From NCBI GenBank assembly GCA_000499405.2, contig HG738137.1, positions 24,141,800-24,205,799 of the forward strand: a DNA stretch of 64,000 nucleotides, written 5' to 3'. Source of the DNA: Onchocerca volvulus (lineage: Eukaryota; Nematoda; Chromadorea; Rhabditida; Onchocercidae). How positions within the stretch are numbered: the first letter of the stretch is position 1; every line of letters begins with the position of its first letter. Positions 13,101 through 28,100 of this stretch are shown here, piece after piece. Both the position numbers and the translations under genes were made by a program. The notes beneath the pieces were generated by a model. That model saw nothing but the letters and a program-made list of their open reading frames with translations. It searched no databases and had not been told where the DNA came from.

Positions 13101-16100
13101 TTATCGCTTGGGAATTTTTGTTTGCTTCATCTTTTTTAGACAAAAAAAAAAAAAAAGAGCAAAGAAACTTGTTTATTTCTATTTTTATGAGAAAAAAATT
13201 TCAAACTTAAAATCTTATGCGACACATTTATGAGAGATTAGAAAAAACCATTCTTTTTTTGTCTTTCTTAAATTTAAAATTGTGAAAATTCCGCAATTTT
13301 AATTTTAGTACTATTATTTAAAATTTCATAATTATCTGGTACTTAAATAATAAAATTGATAATGTGACATAAATTTTAAATTTAAAAAAAAAAAAAAAAA
13401 ATGAACAAACTTTGCAACTTAAATCTCGAATGGTATCATATGCTTCTTCTAATCGTCGATGAGCAGCTGAATTGATATCACGAAGTTTCACTAATTCATG
13501 TGAAATGCACATACAATTTTCTGCTTCTTGAGCTAAATTCACTTGACCTTTGATCAATCGATCAGCTAATGCTGAACTTTCTTGCTCCAAATAATCAATT
13601 CGTTGTCTCAGCAAGCGATTTTCTGTTCGTAATCTCTGAAAATTTAAATTTTATTTATTCATTCGAAAAAAAAAAAATTTAGCGAAAAAAAAAAGAATGC
13701 AAACTTGTTTTAAATGTATAACTTTTCTTTTTCCGTTACTTTTTAAAATTTATGCATTTTAACTTATCCATTTTTTCCTTATCTCTTTTGAGGCAATTTT
13801 TTTTTTCCAATCATTTAAAATTCTTTCAAGTTTTAAAAAGAAGAAAGACATTCAGTCATTTTATAATACATTTGGGAGTTGCTGAAATCAGTAGGATTTC
13901 AGCAAAAAAAAAAAAATTAAAAAAAAAAAAAAGAAAATTCATCTTCATTTCATTAAATTTACACTTAACGAAACGATGATGATAAAAAAGGAAAATAAAA
14001 TGATTTATTGTAAATCTAAAAGTTAGCTTTTGCTTCATATTTTGCCAAATAAGTTATTAAGTAAATACCGTAATGTAGACGATTAAATAATTAAATAAAT
14101 AAGTAATTAGGCAAATTAAGTCTTTAATACTAGTTTGTTCATATCATATTGTATGTTTAACTTTTGCTTAATATTTTGCATTTGATAAGACATAACTGGA
14201 AAGAAATCATATTCAGGCAAATAAAAACCTTTAGTATTATGGATACAATTATCAAAATAATTCTAAAAACAAAATCCTAAAAAAAAAAACTTATTTACTT
14301 AATTACCTCATTATTATTGAAAACAGTTGAAATATGTCAAATGTCAAATTGAGAGAAATTTCTTTAAATTTCAAATAAATTGGAAAAGGAAAAAAAAAAA
14401 AAAATTGATGCATATTAGAATATGCCATCAATCTTTATCAATCATAAAACGGAAATCTTATTCGATATTCAATAATGCAATTTAAATTTATTTCTTGTCA
14501 GTATGAATTATCAATTCGCGATATCAGCGAATAATTTTATCAAAATTACAAAAATGTCAAAATACTTTACAAAAATCTTTTTCTTTCTCACTTTTTTTTT
14601 TTTTTTTTGCAATCGCTTTAGATGCAAAATAATTTTATTGAGCGAAAAAGGACAAATAAATGGTATGTAAGTTAAATTTATTACTTTTATGTCTGCAATT
14701 AATTCATCTGAAAATGCCAAAAAAGAAAAAAAGAAGAGAAGGGAAAAGAAAAATATGTCCGTTTTTGGTTTATGAGAAAATCAAAAACAAATTTTAATTT
14801 TAATTTAATAATCAAAATAAGTATTACAGTTTTGAAGCAAAATATGGAAAGTAAACGAATGAAAATTTATCGAAAAAATCAATTTTAAAATGGATTAGTT
14901 CTATTCGCCCTATTCCATTGTAAAACTTGATTTTCTGACCTTTCAAATGAAATATCGTCCTAAAAGAATTGATAAATTTATGGAACGAAAATATAAAATC
15001 ATAAATTAAAGTGTTAGGATATTCTTTTTTTTTTTTTTTTTTTTGGACCTCGTTTATAATTTTTCATTTTAATTTTTTGATTTCAGTAGAAAGTTTAAGA
15101 TTTTTTTTTAATTTACGAAAATTTAATTTAATATTTCCTTAAATGTACATAATGTTTCGAGCAAATATATTTTATAAAGACTGAAATCTTGAAGAAGAGA
15201 TTAATACCTCAAATAAGAAAATAATACGGCGGAGCGGAAAAGAAAGTAAAGTTGATAATTTGATTAATCCTTGGATTATTTATTTTTTTAATTTCTCTAA
15301 TTAAAATTCAAATGTTAAATTTGACTGTTAAATAATTTCTATATTTATATTCATTCCAAGTAAAAAGAACAGTTATTCAATTTCATTCATTCAGATAAAT
15401 AAATGGAAAGAAAGAGTACACGTAATAAATTCCTAAGAAAAAACGGATACGGTACTGAAATCCAGGCAAAATTACATACTGTAACAAAATTTTAACAAAA
15501 AATATACTGTGACAAAGTTTGGTAAAAAAAAAAAGAGGAACGGAAAAAAAGAAAAGTTGTAAAGAAATTTTCTATATAATTATATAAAAAAAAAAATTTC
15601 TAGAAAAAAATTAAAAACAAACCTTTTTTGTCCATTGAAATTTTTGCCACGTTTTACGTTGTCGATAAACCATTTGATTAGTTACTTTTGATTGATAGTT
15701 AATCAGTAAAAAAAGTAAGTCACCAAATTATATCAACTTAAAATAATTACAACAATACCTTTTTAAGGCAATAAAAAGCGACAAATAAGTCTATTTGACG
15801 ATATTCAAATTGAATTCATTGAAAAATTCGCATATTGAGAAAAGCAAAAAATTTCTCGAAGAAAAAAAAAGATAATTAATTGATTTATATACTTAATTAT
15901 GGGGTGAAAACTTTTGCGAATAATAATTTCACAAAAATGATGAATGTATTTAAAGTGTAAAGGATGATTTGATGAGAAAAATCACCAAGGAATGAAAAAA
16001 AAAGTTATTAATTTAAAAATGTATGGTATAAAATTTAATGAATTGAATACGTTTTGAAAAATTGACTTCATCAATCAAAATACGATTAATATTTAAAAAA

Positions 16101-19100
16101 AATTAACGATCCGTTCTTCTTTTTTTTTTCTTCATCGCTTGAATATACTAATATGGTATAACTTTAAATTTTTAAAAATTAAATTGCCTGGAAAATATTA
16201 ACAAAATTTTGATTTTCAATGCGAATTTTTTTGAAAATCTATTCCAAAATTGATCATTTTCATATTCCTTCAATTTTAGTTCATTTCGAAATAGGAAATA
16301 GTTCAACTTTAAATTCAAAAATATTTTTATAAAAAATTTTCAAGGTTGAATTTCATTTCGACTTTAATTTATTTTTCAAAGGTCGCATAAATTAAACAAT
16401 TGCAAAAATGTAATCATTCTAGTTCTCAAAGAAATTGAAATGTTCATAAATTTTTTTTGGATGAAACAATAATTGCAAATTATCACTGATTGGAGAAATG
16501 ATTTGGGAGAATAGGAGAAAATAGCATGCAACATGAAGTACGAATAAGTTGTTTGATAAAAAAAAAAAATTTTCTGCTATGACAATTTTATGAATCATTT
16601 AGAATGATGATTTCATCGATTTTTTTTTTCCACATTTGAGTTTTGTGTAACTTTCATTTTTCACTCAATAACTTCCAAAATCTTTGTGTTTTCAATCAAT
16701 TTTTGTATACTCAGCAATGTTTTCAAAGACTTCTTGCATTTTCAGGCTTCCTCTCAGTATTGATAATAGAAAACATTAAGAAATTATGCCATAGACTAAT
16801 ATATAAGTGTATATGGTTATGTATCGGAACCCTAATTTGGTACCATTCCAGGTTCAACCTGTTAATCTTACTTTTCTGGACCATGTATATTATGCCGTAA
16901 GTTTTGTAAATGTTAATTTAATCATCTCATAGAATGATAATGATATTATTAACTAATATTTCTATTTTTTGCACCACATAAATGATCAACTAAGTTGCAA
17001 TCTATTATCAGCGTGATTTATCAAATTTATCACAAAATACTTGTTTACACTGATTAAATGCAAATAAAAATAAAGAAAATGAATCAGATTGAATTGAACT
17101 GAATGTATTCCACATAATACCATACAGTAATCATCTCAAATAAATTTCCTTCCTTTCTCATCTGTTATCTTTTTAATTCACAGAATGAAAATCATCGGAT
17201 TTAAATTAAGATGGGATGAAATTTCTACACAAAGATTAAAATTTGCAATAAATTATTTGATAATTAACAAAAAATAGTATGATTCATTAAATACATATGA
17301 TAATAAATGAAGCATAAAGTTGAGTAATACTAAAGCACATTAATTCAGAAAAGAATTTTTGAATTGAATTTAAAAACTCAAATTTTAAGTGAAAAATTAT
17401 ATAAAATTAGAGAATAAAAAAAAAATTTTTGCAAATATTTTGGATGAAGAGATTCAAAAAAAAAAAAAAAAAAGAAATAAATTATAATAATCGAGCAATA
17501 TGAAAAAAATGGATATAAGTGAGGAAGTATGGATAAATGGTCAACTGTAAGTGATAACTAATAATGATATTATTATTATTATTATTACTATTAATAATAA
17601 TGGTAATAATGATGACAACAACAATAATTACAAAAGTAATTTTGATGACGATAATAATAATAATGATGATAATGATAGTAAAGGAAAAGAAGAAGACAAA
17701 GGGGAAGAACGTCATGGCGAATAAATGATAATAAATTGAATTGATAGGAGAAATAAGTGATAATGGGTAAAACCGGCTTGGCTCCACTTATAGCTATACG
17801 GTAGAGTGCTATGATTCGGGTGACATTTTAAAATTGGCATGCATTAATATATATGTATGTATGCAAATTAATTTTGACATGAAGAAAGTGAACTTTTGGA
17901 AGCACTTCATAGGACAGATTTATCACTTTTCTATCATTTCAAAGAAAAAAACTTATCACTTCTATCATTTCATACGACAAACTTATCACCTTGTTTATAA
18001 GTTTCCAAATTTGTCACCTCATCAATCAAACTCATCACCTTATCTATGACTTTCATTTCGTAGAATAAACTTATCGCCTACCTATATGCTTCATTTCACA
18101 GGACAAACTTATCACTATGTCAATCGAATTTATCACCTTGTCTATTCTTCATTTTGCAGAACAAATTTCTCGCCTTGTTCTATATTTTATTTCATTGAAC
18201 AAACTTATCATCTTGTCAGTTGATCAACCTGTCATTTTTTTTTTTTTTTAAAATTAATATGCCATCAAAACTTTCTTCAATATTCTTATGTTGATTTATT
18301 TAACAAAATTTCCACATTGACATATTATTTCGGATATTTTAGCAAAAAATATGTGCAATACGAAAACGGAAAATCTATTAATAGTGATTCGAAATTTTCA
18401 ATAAAATATTGAATGAAATTAAGCATGAAATGGATGGATGGTTATTTTAACAGAATGAGAGGAAGAAAATTGGTTTGGTAAAATTTATGAAAGTTCATTT
18501 TGGCAAGGATTTAAGAAAAAGACAAAAAAAAAAAAAAAAAGGGTTTTTAGGATTAAAAAGAAATAAATGCAAAAAAAAAAAAGTTCATTCATTTCCTAAT
18601 CTCATTTTTTCCCTTTAGAATGAAAAAAGAAATATAATTAATTAGCTAATTAATAAATGAGAAGCAAAACTATTAGCTGTAATATTGATAACTGTACTTA
18701 CGAGAAAAATATTTTAATGCTATTGATGATTTATTGGATAATTTAACTATCAAAAGAAGATTTCAATGATGTTGAGAACTTCGTCCGGTAAAAATATACT
18801 CTTAATATTTTTTTGATATAGGCATTTTGATGTAGTACGAAAGAAACGTGGTTCTTTATCTTATCAATGTTAAGCTAAATGGGAAATCAAAACAACAAAA
18901 TAAGAATATTAAAATTACATCCAGAGAAATATAATAGCTCAGATTTTGATTATAAATAAATAAATAGAAAAACCAATATCAAATTTTGAAAAGTTTTAGT
19001 TTCGAAAACAAAAATCATTATTATTACTTTTTAAAAAACACATTTTTAATTTTTTTTTTAAAATTAATATGGAATATATGATTGAGTCGATCGTAGAAAA

Positions 19101-22100
19101 GTATGCAAATCAAATATTTGACTTTCGGTTTGCATACTTTAGACATATATATATATATTAAAAACAAAATAAAATTTTTGTATGCATAATTTCCAGAAAT
19201 TAAAAACAAATCAGAAAAAAATTAAACTATTTTACTACTAAACTATACTATTTTGATTTTTTGAAAGCATGTTTTTCAATTTTAATAAAATAAAATAAAA
19301 AAATTCAAGAATGCTTCTGATGAATAAGAGAGATGTAATTTTCATCCAAAAAGAGGGTAAAAGAAATAGAAGAAATCAAAAGAGAAGGAAAAATAGAAAA
19401 AAGAGTGGATGAATTGTCAAATGAAAATGGGTGGACCTTTTCCAAATTTTGAAATGGAAAATGAAAATTCACAGAGAGAGAGACAAGTCTATAAAAATAT
19501 CAAAACAGAAAAACTAAAACCAACCAATCAAATAACTTAGAAATTAAACAAAAAATCGTGAATTATGGAAAATTTTGAGTGTTTTTTTCTCAAAAAAAGA
19601 AAAAAAAAAATTTGTTTATAAGAAAAGTTCTTTGCAGAATTTTCGAAATCTTTTCAATTTTAATTTTAAACAAAACAGAAAAAAATTGCTAAAAATATTT
19701 TTATCGTTATTAATGATAAATCAATGAATCCATCAATTTGATTAATTCTTAAATCACTTTGACTGACTATTATTTATGATATTTACTCAAGTTCTAACTC
19801 AAGAATGCAGAATTTTTATTAATGAGATCACATTAGAATAAAATATATCCGTATTCTTTTGGATGGAATAATTTTTTCTTTTTGGCATAAATTAGTCCTG
19901 AATTTCTTTCTATCAAATTTTTAAAATAATTTTTCGTTTAGCTTCCCGCAAATTATCTGTTCGATTACTTTTACCTGTCACAATTAGGTAAACAAGTTTT
20001 TGGTATGACAGGTCAAAAAAAGAGACAGGAATTTCTATCTATTCAAATGCAATATTGTTTCTAAATTTCAATTCAGTCGGTGAAGAATTTGAAACGTTCT
20101 GTTAAAAACTACAACAAACATTTACATTTTTATTTATATAGATTATTATGATCATAGGTAAGTAATTATATAATTGAATTTAAATTTATAAAATTACGAT
20201 GAATACAATCATTATAATTTATAATGATTTAAAATTAATGTGAATTTTTTCCAGATAAATAAAGTTTCAATTTTATGTATTCATAATAAATAATTTTTAA
20301 ATGTATAAAAACAATAATAAGAAGCTTTATTTAATGGAAGTGTTAATTCAACATTGATAAGGAATGGAGATGTAAATAGGAATTGATGAAATGTTCGATA
20401 ATGAAGTGAATGGGACAACAAGGAGTGTCAAGGACAATTTTAATTCAATTTCTATCTTAAACATCATTTCATCAATTTTTTTTTCTTTTTTTTTTTTTGG
20501 TAATTAAAATGCTTGCAAAATGAAAATAATGAATTTTAAATATAATACAGTTAAATTATATTTTATAACTTATTTAAAGATAAAACACATTTTCATGAAA
20601 TCTAATCAATAACGCTATCCTAAACAATTATACACTTATTAAAGGGTTGTATTAAATGATGAAAATTTTTGCAAAATCCAATCAATAATACCATTTTAAA
20701 CATTTATATTAAATGATAGGCATTTTTATAAAAATCCAAATAGTAATGCTATTGTGAATAATTATGCCTTATTAAAGGATTATATGGGCAAACATTTTGT
20801 ATAAATTTTCAAAATGTGTCATTTCATTGTTATCATTTTGTAACACTGACAAATTAGTGCTTCAGTTTAATCTTTTAATTGATTATTCAAGGTTATTTTA
20901 GTATTAAATACTTTTCGAAAGCTCTAAATAATAGTCAGAAAAGAGAAAAAAAAAAATGAAAAAAAAAAATTGATCAGCCAGTATAATTACATATAAAATG
21001 AGATATGAGAGGAAATTTACTTCCTGAACTTTCACTTCTTGAAATTTTTCGATCAGTCCAAAATTCCTACAAACTTCCTTTTCCTCTTCTTCACTCCACT
21101 GAATGTATAAAACGGAAAATATTCCGTTCATTATGCCGGAAGCCATTTCCATCCATCAAGTAAATAATTTGTTCGTTCTATTTTATGGCTGACGATAATG
21201 ATCAGAATATGTGCCACTCAGATATTATAAAAATAATTAAAGCAAAATTAACAACAGGAAAAGTACAATATATATATATATTTTTTTTCATATATAATAA
21301 ACATCAATTTAGAAAATTGACTAATCCATTTATTCGAACAAGATTTAAATTAAAAAACTAATCAATAGTCGAATTTTATCAAAATATTCTTTCCATGTAC
21401 AGTAATGAGTATTAAACGAAATTATTCCAATTTCTTCCAATAACGCTTGAATTTGATATTTAAAATTTTTTTTTTGAATATTACAATTAATTTTGATAAT
21501 AATTATTTTAAGATAAAAATTTTTGATCAATCACTAATAATTCAAAATATTTCATCGTTTAATTTTTCTTGCTATAATAAAGATAACGAAGGAAGAAATT
21601 TAGAAAAGAATGAGATATATATATATATATATCGTATATATCATCAATTAACTATGTTTTATCCTATCATTAAAATGAGATCAATCGGAATTGACCTACA
21701 TTGAACTTTGGTATTCTGCAATAAGATGATCATTTGAATATTAAACTTAATGGTTTAATTGCTATTATTTTAATCATTTTCTAAACATTGGCAATAAATT
21801 GCCATAAATATGAAATTATAAAGTTGATTTTTATATTTTTGAAAAATAATAATTTCAGAAGATAAAATTATTTGGAATAAAAGCTATAAATAATTGAACC
21901 AGATAAATTTAGCAACAGAAATAAGAATTAAATCGGTTAAAAATTAAAAACTAAATATCAAAATTTTATTTTTTCTCGTTACCCTGAATTCATGATATGT
22001 AAATTGAATTCTTTTAGATTGATAAATTGGATTCTTCAAAATTGCTAAATCAAATGTATGCTTCATAATTTACTTAGAAATGCATTAAAATTCGAAACTG

Positions 22101-25100
22101 TCCCAAAAAAAGTAACCAGAATCCGCTGGAATTAAATAATCTTTTAAACATTGAAAAGAAGACAATTAATATGTTGATGGCTTTAAAAATTTGGTAAAAA
22201 ATTCAATAATTATCGAAATAGCGGACAGGTTCGGAATAGTTATGGAGGCAGAAAAAAAAATTTTCGAAAAAATTAAACGAACGGATCCACAAATGATAAT
22301 TTAAAATTGATGATTATTTCTTTCGCTTTTTTCTCGCCATTTTTAGAAAATACAATTTCAAGAAAATAATACTTGAAAATTGACGATTTATATGATTGAT
22401 AAAGCGACATACATCTTTTTGCAAAAGAGGGGAAAATACAAATAAAAAATTCAATTTTTAAAATATCAATTCTATAATTTGAAATTAATGTATATGAAAG
22501 TGAATATGATAAGTAGGTTATTTCGATTAAAAATTTTAAATATCAAAATTCACCATTAATTTCAAATCATATCATGAAATTGATATTTTAAACATTGAAA
22601 TTTTTATAATTTATACAACGAATTTCATTCAAAAAAAATTAAACTGCTAAAAAATCTTACTTAATTTTTCAACAAATTTCAATAAATATTTTGAAAAAAA
22701 GCAAATTTTATTTTCTTTTGTTTGCGTTAACATTCGGCAACAATGAATTAATTGAATCAAAAATTGCTATTTCATTAAATCTTTTATTAAAAATTTCATT
22801 TTTTTTATAAATGGTTCTACTAAGTGATAGAGTTTCATTAGAATGACGTGAAATACGTATGTTTCATCTGTACCACACGTATATATCACTCGTATCACAC
22901 GCTGTTTACAAAGTTTAGAAATGTATAAAAAAAGCTGATAAAGTATTATTTTTTTCCATAATAGAACGGAAATCAGAAATGCTGATGAACTATCGATGAA
23001 TTAAAATTTGAAATTAAGAAAGAAACTGAATTTCTAATCGAATATATTTAATAAATAAATAGTCAGAATGGAAAATAATTGTAATATGAATAGAAATAGT
23101 ATGCAAATCATGAAAGATTAAAGATCAAGAAGTTGAATTTTTAGATTTAAATAAATGAGTAATAATTTAATCTAACGAATATATGTCTCTGCAACACACT
23201 GTTTACAAATTTAGGAAAGGACAGAAAAAGTTCACATTTTACAAAGTTTGGAAATAAATGGAAAAAGTTCATATTTTGCAAAGTTTAGAAATGGGTTGAA
23301 AAAGTTCATATTTATAAAGATTTAAAAATGAGTGGAGAAAATTACACATATATATTTATTTGTATCATACTTATGTAAATGCATAAATATATCCTACAAA
23401 TTTAGCTAAAATTGAGAAGTTATAAAGAAAAAAAATATTTCAATAAATAATACATAACAATTTTATTTTGCAATAAAGTAAACCAAAAAAAGTTCACAAA
23501 TTTAATGAATTAATCATTGTAAATTTCAAAGACCTATGTTGAAATTTCAAAATTTGCTACCATAACGCATGAAAAGTAGAAAAGAATGATTATTGTTATT
23601 TATTTGATTTTTCAAATTTTTTTATTTAAAATTTCATTGCAATGAAAAGATAGTTTTTCCGACAAATTGCAAGAAGAAATATTAGTAATTTTATCCTTAT
23701 CCAATCCTTTTAAAAGCTTAATTTGAAAATTTACGCGAAAGTTTGCCTCGTGATTCTCAAAAGTGTTCCAGAATAAAACTAAATTAGCATATTTAATCTC
23801 AGTAATTCGACATGCAAAGGATCAAAAATTAAAATATCTAAATAAAATGAATATATCTAAGATATATTTTAATGAGTGTTGTGCCAAAATTTAATGAATA
23901 ATTGCGCAAATGAAATATTTCCTCTTAAAGGAATTTTTGTACTTATAAATTTGCAAATTATTTAATTCATCTACGTGTAAATTTTATATTCTATATTCAT
24001 TTTACGTGCATTTTAGATCTAAAATATTTCGAGAAAAGTGAAGTTCGGTAAATTGAATTAAATGAAACAAATATGTTAAAATATACTCGCAATATGTGAC
24101 AATATTTGTTTATTGGATTAAATCTCTAGAAAAGTAATGTCCAAAATTTATGTAAAAGTTGGACAAATATAAACAAAAAAGGATAAACATTAAAATTGCA
24201 AATTGGGATTAAAAGAAACTTGTTCGAGTAAAAGTAATTAATAGTAGCAATTAAAAAACTGTTCAAAAAAAAAGATGCTCAAAAAAATGAATTCTACCGA
24301 AAACTTCCCAAAGTTATCAAATTTGTCTGTTTAAAAATCGAATTTTTCTGAAAAGAAACTTTCAAAAGTTATCAAATTTGTTTCTTGCATTAATATCATC
24401 AATACAGAAGTAAATGATTTTTATTTCTTAATATAAATATAAAAACAAAAATTTAATATAAAAACAAAAATTTCATATTATAGAAAGAAGCTAAAGCTAA
24501 ATTAACTTAAAAATTGAAAGACGAAAAAATTTAAAATAAAGAAATTGCAATTAAAAATCGAAATTAAAATTATAATTTTAGTAAAATTTCACGAAATTTT
24601 AATGATTTAAATGAAATGAACGTTTTAAATGAGAAATATAAAAGCAGTATGGAAGAGTAAGGCATTAAAATGCAATTAAAATTCCATTAAATTGCAATTA
24701 AAATCTGTGATTCATTAATGATCATTAAATATTGGAAATGATAAAGTAAATAGTTTGGTTCACACAAGTCCTGCCATAACTGATAAGAAATCGCATTATC
24801 AGCGAATAAAATCATTAAATAAGAAATTAGGTCCAATAAACAAATATTAAACTAAAATTTACCGTTACCGTAATAACATTTTGTTAATATGTGATGCTAA
24901 CAAGAAAAATAAATTCCTAATTAATTGAAATTTAATTTGAAAAATTTTGATATAATTTAATCCCGATGAAATTTATTAAAATAATATTTAAATAAAGCAA
25001 TATAATTAATATATTGTAGCAAACAAAATACAATATAATACTAAAAGAAGAGTAAGAGAAAATATTTTTGGTTAAAATTAAAAATTGGGGAAAGTTTCAC

Positions 25101-28100
25101 AAATTTTAAAGTTTGTGCAAATTTTCTCATTTAATGCCTTCAATGAAAATACAGCATTTAAAATCTCCGGAATTTATATCAATTATGAATAATTATCAAA
25201 TTCTTATTAGATAATAGAATGAATCATCTTTTCTTGATAAGAATTTCAATTTAAAATTTGAAATTTAAAAAAAAAAATTCAAGTAGAATGTTCGTTTATT
25301 TTTTATCAGTTACATTGGTTCTATCCTTGCAAATTCAGTGAAACAATACATTTTAACAGATGGTAAGAAAAATTTATTGGAAAAAATCAAATATACGGGT
25401 GAGATGATTCGAAGTCGTCGAAGTGAATTGATCGATCGATCGACTGATCGATGCTAATTTACTAACTAACCGGTTGGATGATTTATCGAGGAAAAAAGAA
25501 AAGAAAAAACAGAAAAATAAATAAATAAAAAAAAAAAAGAACCAACCCTTAATTCGACAGCTTCTTCCTGTTCTTTAGTTCGCTTTGCCAAATAATCTTT
25601 TTCTAATCTAAAATGAACAAAAAAAAAAAAATTCTTTTAATTAATTAATTTAAAAGCTTTGAATGGAATTATTGAAGTTTTAAAAAGATGAAATTATCAA
25701 AAAATTCAACAGATTTCAATAATGTTCGCATAAAATCAATTATAAAATTCAAGCAGTTTGTTTTTTCTTTTTTTTTTTCGCTATATTATTATATCAAAGT
25801 TAAAAATTAAATGCATATGTCAGATGCAGCTTACGAAAAAGAAGTATTACGTATAATTAACGTGTTAACTTCGGTAGGTTTCTATTTTCTTTTCATTTTA
25901 TAATCAATATGTGTATTTTATTAGAATAAGTTTTTTTCAATGAATTCAGGAATTTAAAAAAGTATAAATTCGGTAATGTTTAATTGCAAAAATAAAACTT
26001 TCGTGCTAGAATTTTTGCTTTTGTTTTTTCTGAGCAATTAAATCGATAATCAATAATCAATTTGATTCAAGCATATGTTTTGGAAATAAAATTTTATTTT
26101 TCTATTCGGCTATTTACAAAAACAAAGGAAATGCATTATTTCAATTAATAGGAAAAAATAAAAACAGTCATTTCGAAATTATTTCAAAAAAAAAAAAAAA
26201 AAGAAAAACGAAATAATTGTTTTCTATTTTTTTACAAAAAAAAAGTAAAAAAGAAAAGCAAGAAAACATGTTATTTTATTCATTTTGTGTAATAAAATGA
26301 CTTCTTGGCATTGATATTCTTTCCGGAAAATAATCATTTTCAATTTGTTTTGCCGACGAGAAAAAATCACTCTTAATTTATCATTTTCATTTCAATTTTT
26401 TCAGTCATTTTTAAAAATTAGTAAATAATTTTATTTAGTGGAAATGAAAGATAAAAAATTTCATACCAAATGCTCAATTGTTGTTACAATTAGTTATTAC
26501 AGTTAACAAAAAATTGAAAAGATCAAGTAATTCAAGCTTCATTTACATGAATAATGATCATTTAAGGTAGATAATTAATGAATGAATAATTTTAAAATTT
26601 TATTAGAAAAAAAATATTGGATTTTAATAGAAGAAGTGAAAGGTATATTTAAATATTAAAATTTCAATTATCTTTAAATGTTAAAAAAATTGAATTTTAG
26701 TAAAATTTATTTTATTATTTGCTATATAAAAATGATCGAATATTATTAATTAAACGAACTTTTTCATTTTTTTAGCATTTAAAGTAACTTTATCAGCTAC
26801 AACGAACAAAATTTCATGATCATACTCGTATCGTTCACGTACTTCACGTTGAAAATACTGCAAATTTTATACGATTAAATAAAATTAAAATTTGAAGAAA
26901 TTATGTTTGAATTAAGAAAAAATATTGGAATTTTTTAATGAATAGACTTTTTATTATGACTAAAATGTGATGGTACCCAAAACATACATTGATGATGTAA
27001 CTTTACATAGGGTTAATAAAATTCTTTCTATAATCAAGTTTATCTAATAAATGGTAGAAATAATCATTATCAACTTAATTCAAAAGTTATCTTGTGATAT
27101 TTCTTTTCAAAGAAGGAAAAAAACAGAAATTAACCTTAAGCATTCCTTCCATATCAAGTTTTAGTAAGTCTAGTCGTGCTTGTTGTAAAATTGCCAATGC
27201 AATACGAAATATAAATTCCATTCCCTAAAATAAACTAATCTAATGAATAAAAATTAAAAAAAAAAAGCTAAAATTATACGATAATTTCGATAAGTACATG
27301 AAAATAATTCATAATTTTTTATCACCAAAAAATATGTCTTATTTATGATTATCTGAAAAATTCAGAAAATATTTAATATGAAAAATTTTACAACAAATCA
27401 TATAATTAATTAAAATTAAAACAAAATAATACCTTATATTATTATCTAATATGAGATATAAAGTATTTTGATATCAACAAATTTTCATTGCATCTTTTGA
27501 ATACTAACATTTCAAAACAAAAATTATTGAATAACCAAACAAAAAAAAAAAAAAGAAAAAATGCTAATGATAATTTATAATTAAATAAATAAATAAATGC
27601 ATATTATAGCTTACACTTTATATACTGCACTTCTTACAAAGCTAAATATTATAATGAATTTGATAATTCTAAACATTTAATTGGAATAATGCAAAATTTT
27701 TGTCGTAAACAAATAAAATGTTTAAAAAAACTTTCATTCAATTTATTTTCTTGCAAAGCATCATTTTTTAGTTAAATTTTGACATCAAATTTCAGATGAA
27801 ATGCTGCTTTTCAAAATGAGAGAGAAGACGGTGAAATTTAAAAATTTATTAAAAAAAATCTCATATAACGAAATTGATTCCCTCCTTCATTCATAACTTA
27901 CAAAAAATCGAAATATTTCAAATTTTACAACCACAAATGTTAATTTTTGAATTGTTCAATTATGAAATATAATTAAGAACTCAAAAATAATTGCAGAGGA
28001 AATAGTTAATAAGTAAAATGAAGATATCTTATTTGACATACTAATAATTCGCAACTTTGAAAAAGTACCAGTTGAAATGTAATTCGATAGTTCCACTCGA

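Larger units (their letters stand above)
13636..25546. other. 11.9-kb intron 10
   Basis: This intron is AT-rich with many A/T homopolymers and holds no independent gene I can support. It contains minisatellites at 17915-18240, 20575-20800 and 22890-23350, an ATT/ATG trinucleotide tract near 17565-17690, a TCGA-rich stretch near 25418-25455 and two candidate alternative first exons (below). The hydrophobic open frame at 16643-16900 lacks an ATG start and convincing splice sites. Confidence 0.7.

Noticed and set aside
17482..17787. 101-codon minus-strand frame with Ile/Val/Asn runs
   Set aside because: Encoded by ATT/AAT microsatellite; low-complexity shadow.
17775..17835. tRNA-like D-arm (tagctatacggtagagtgct)
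   Set aside because: It resembles an A-box, but no B-box, anticodon arm or acceptor stem pairs follow; at best a tRNA-derived fragment.
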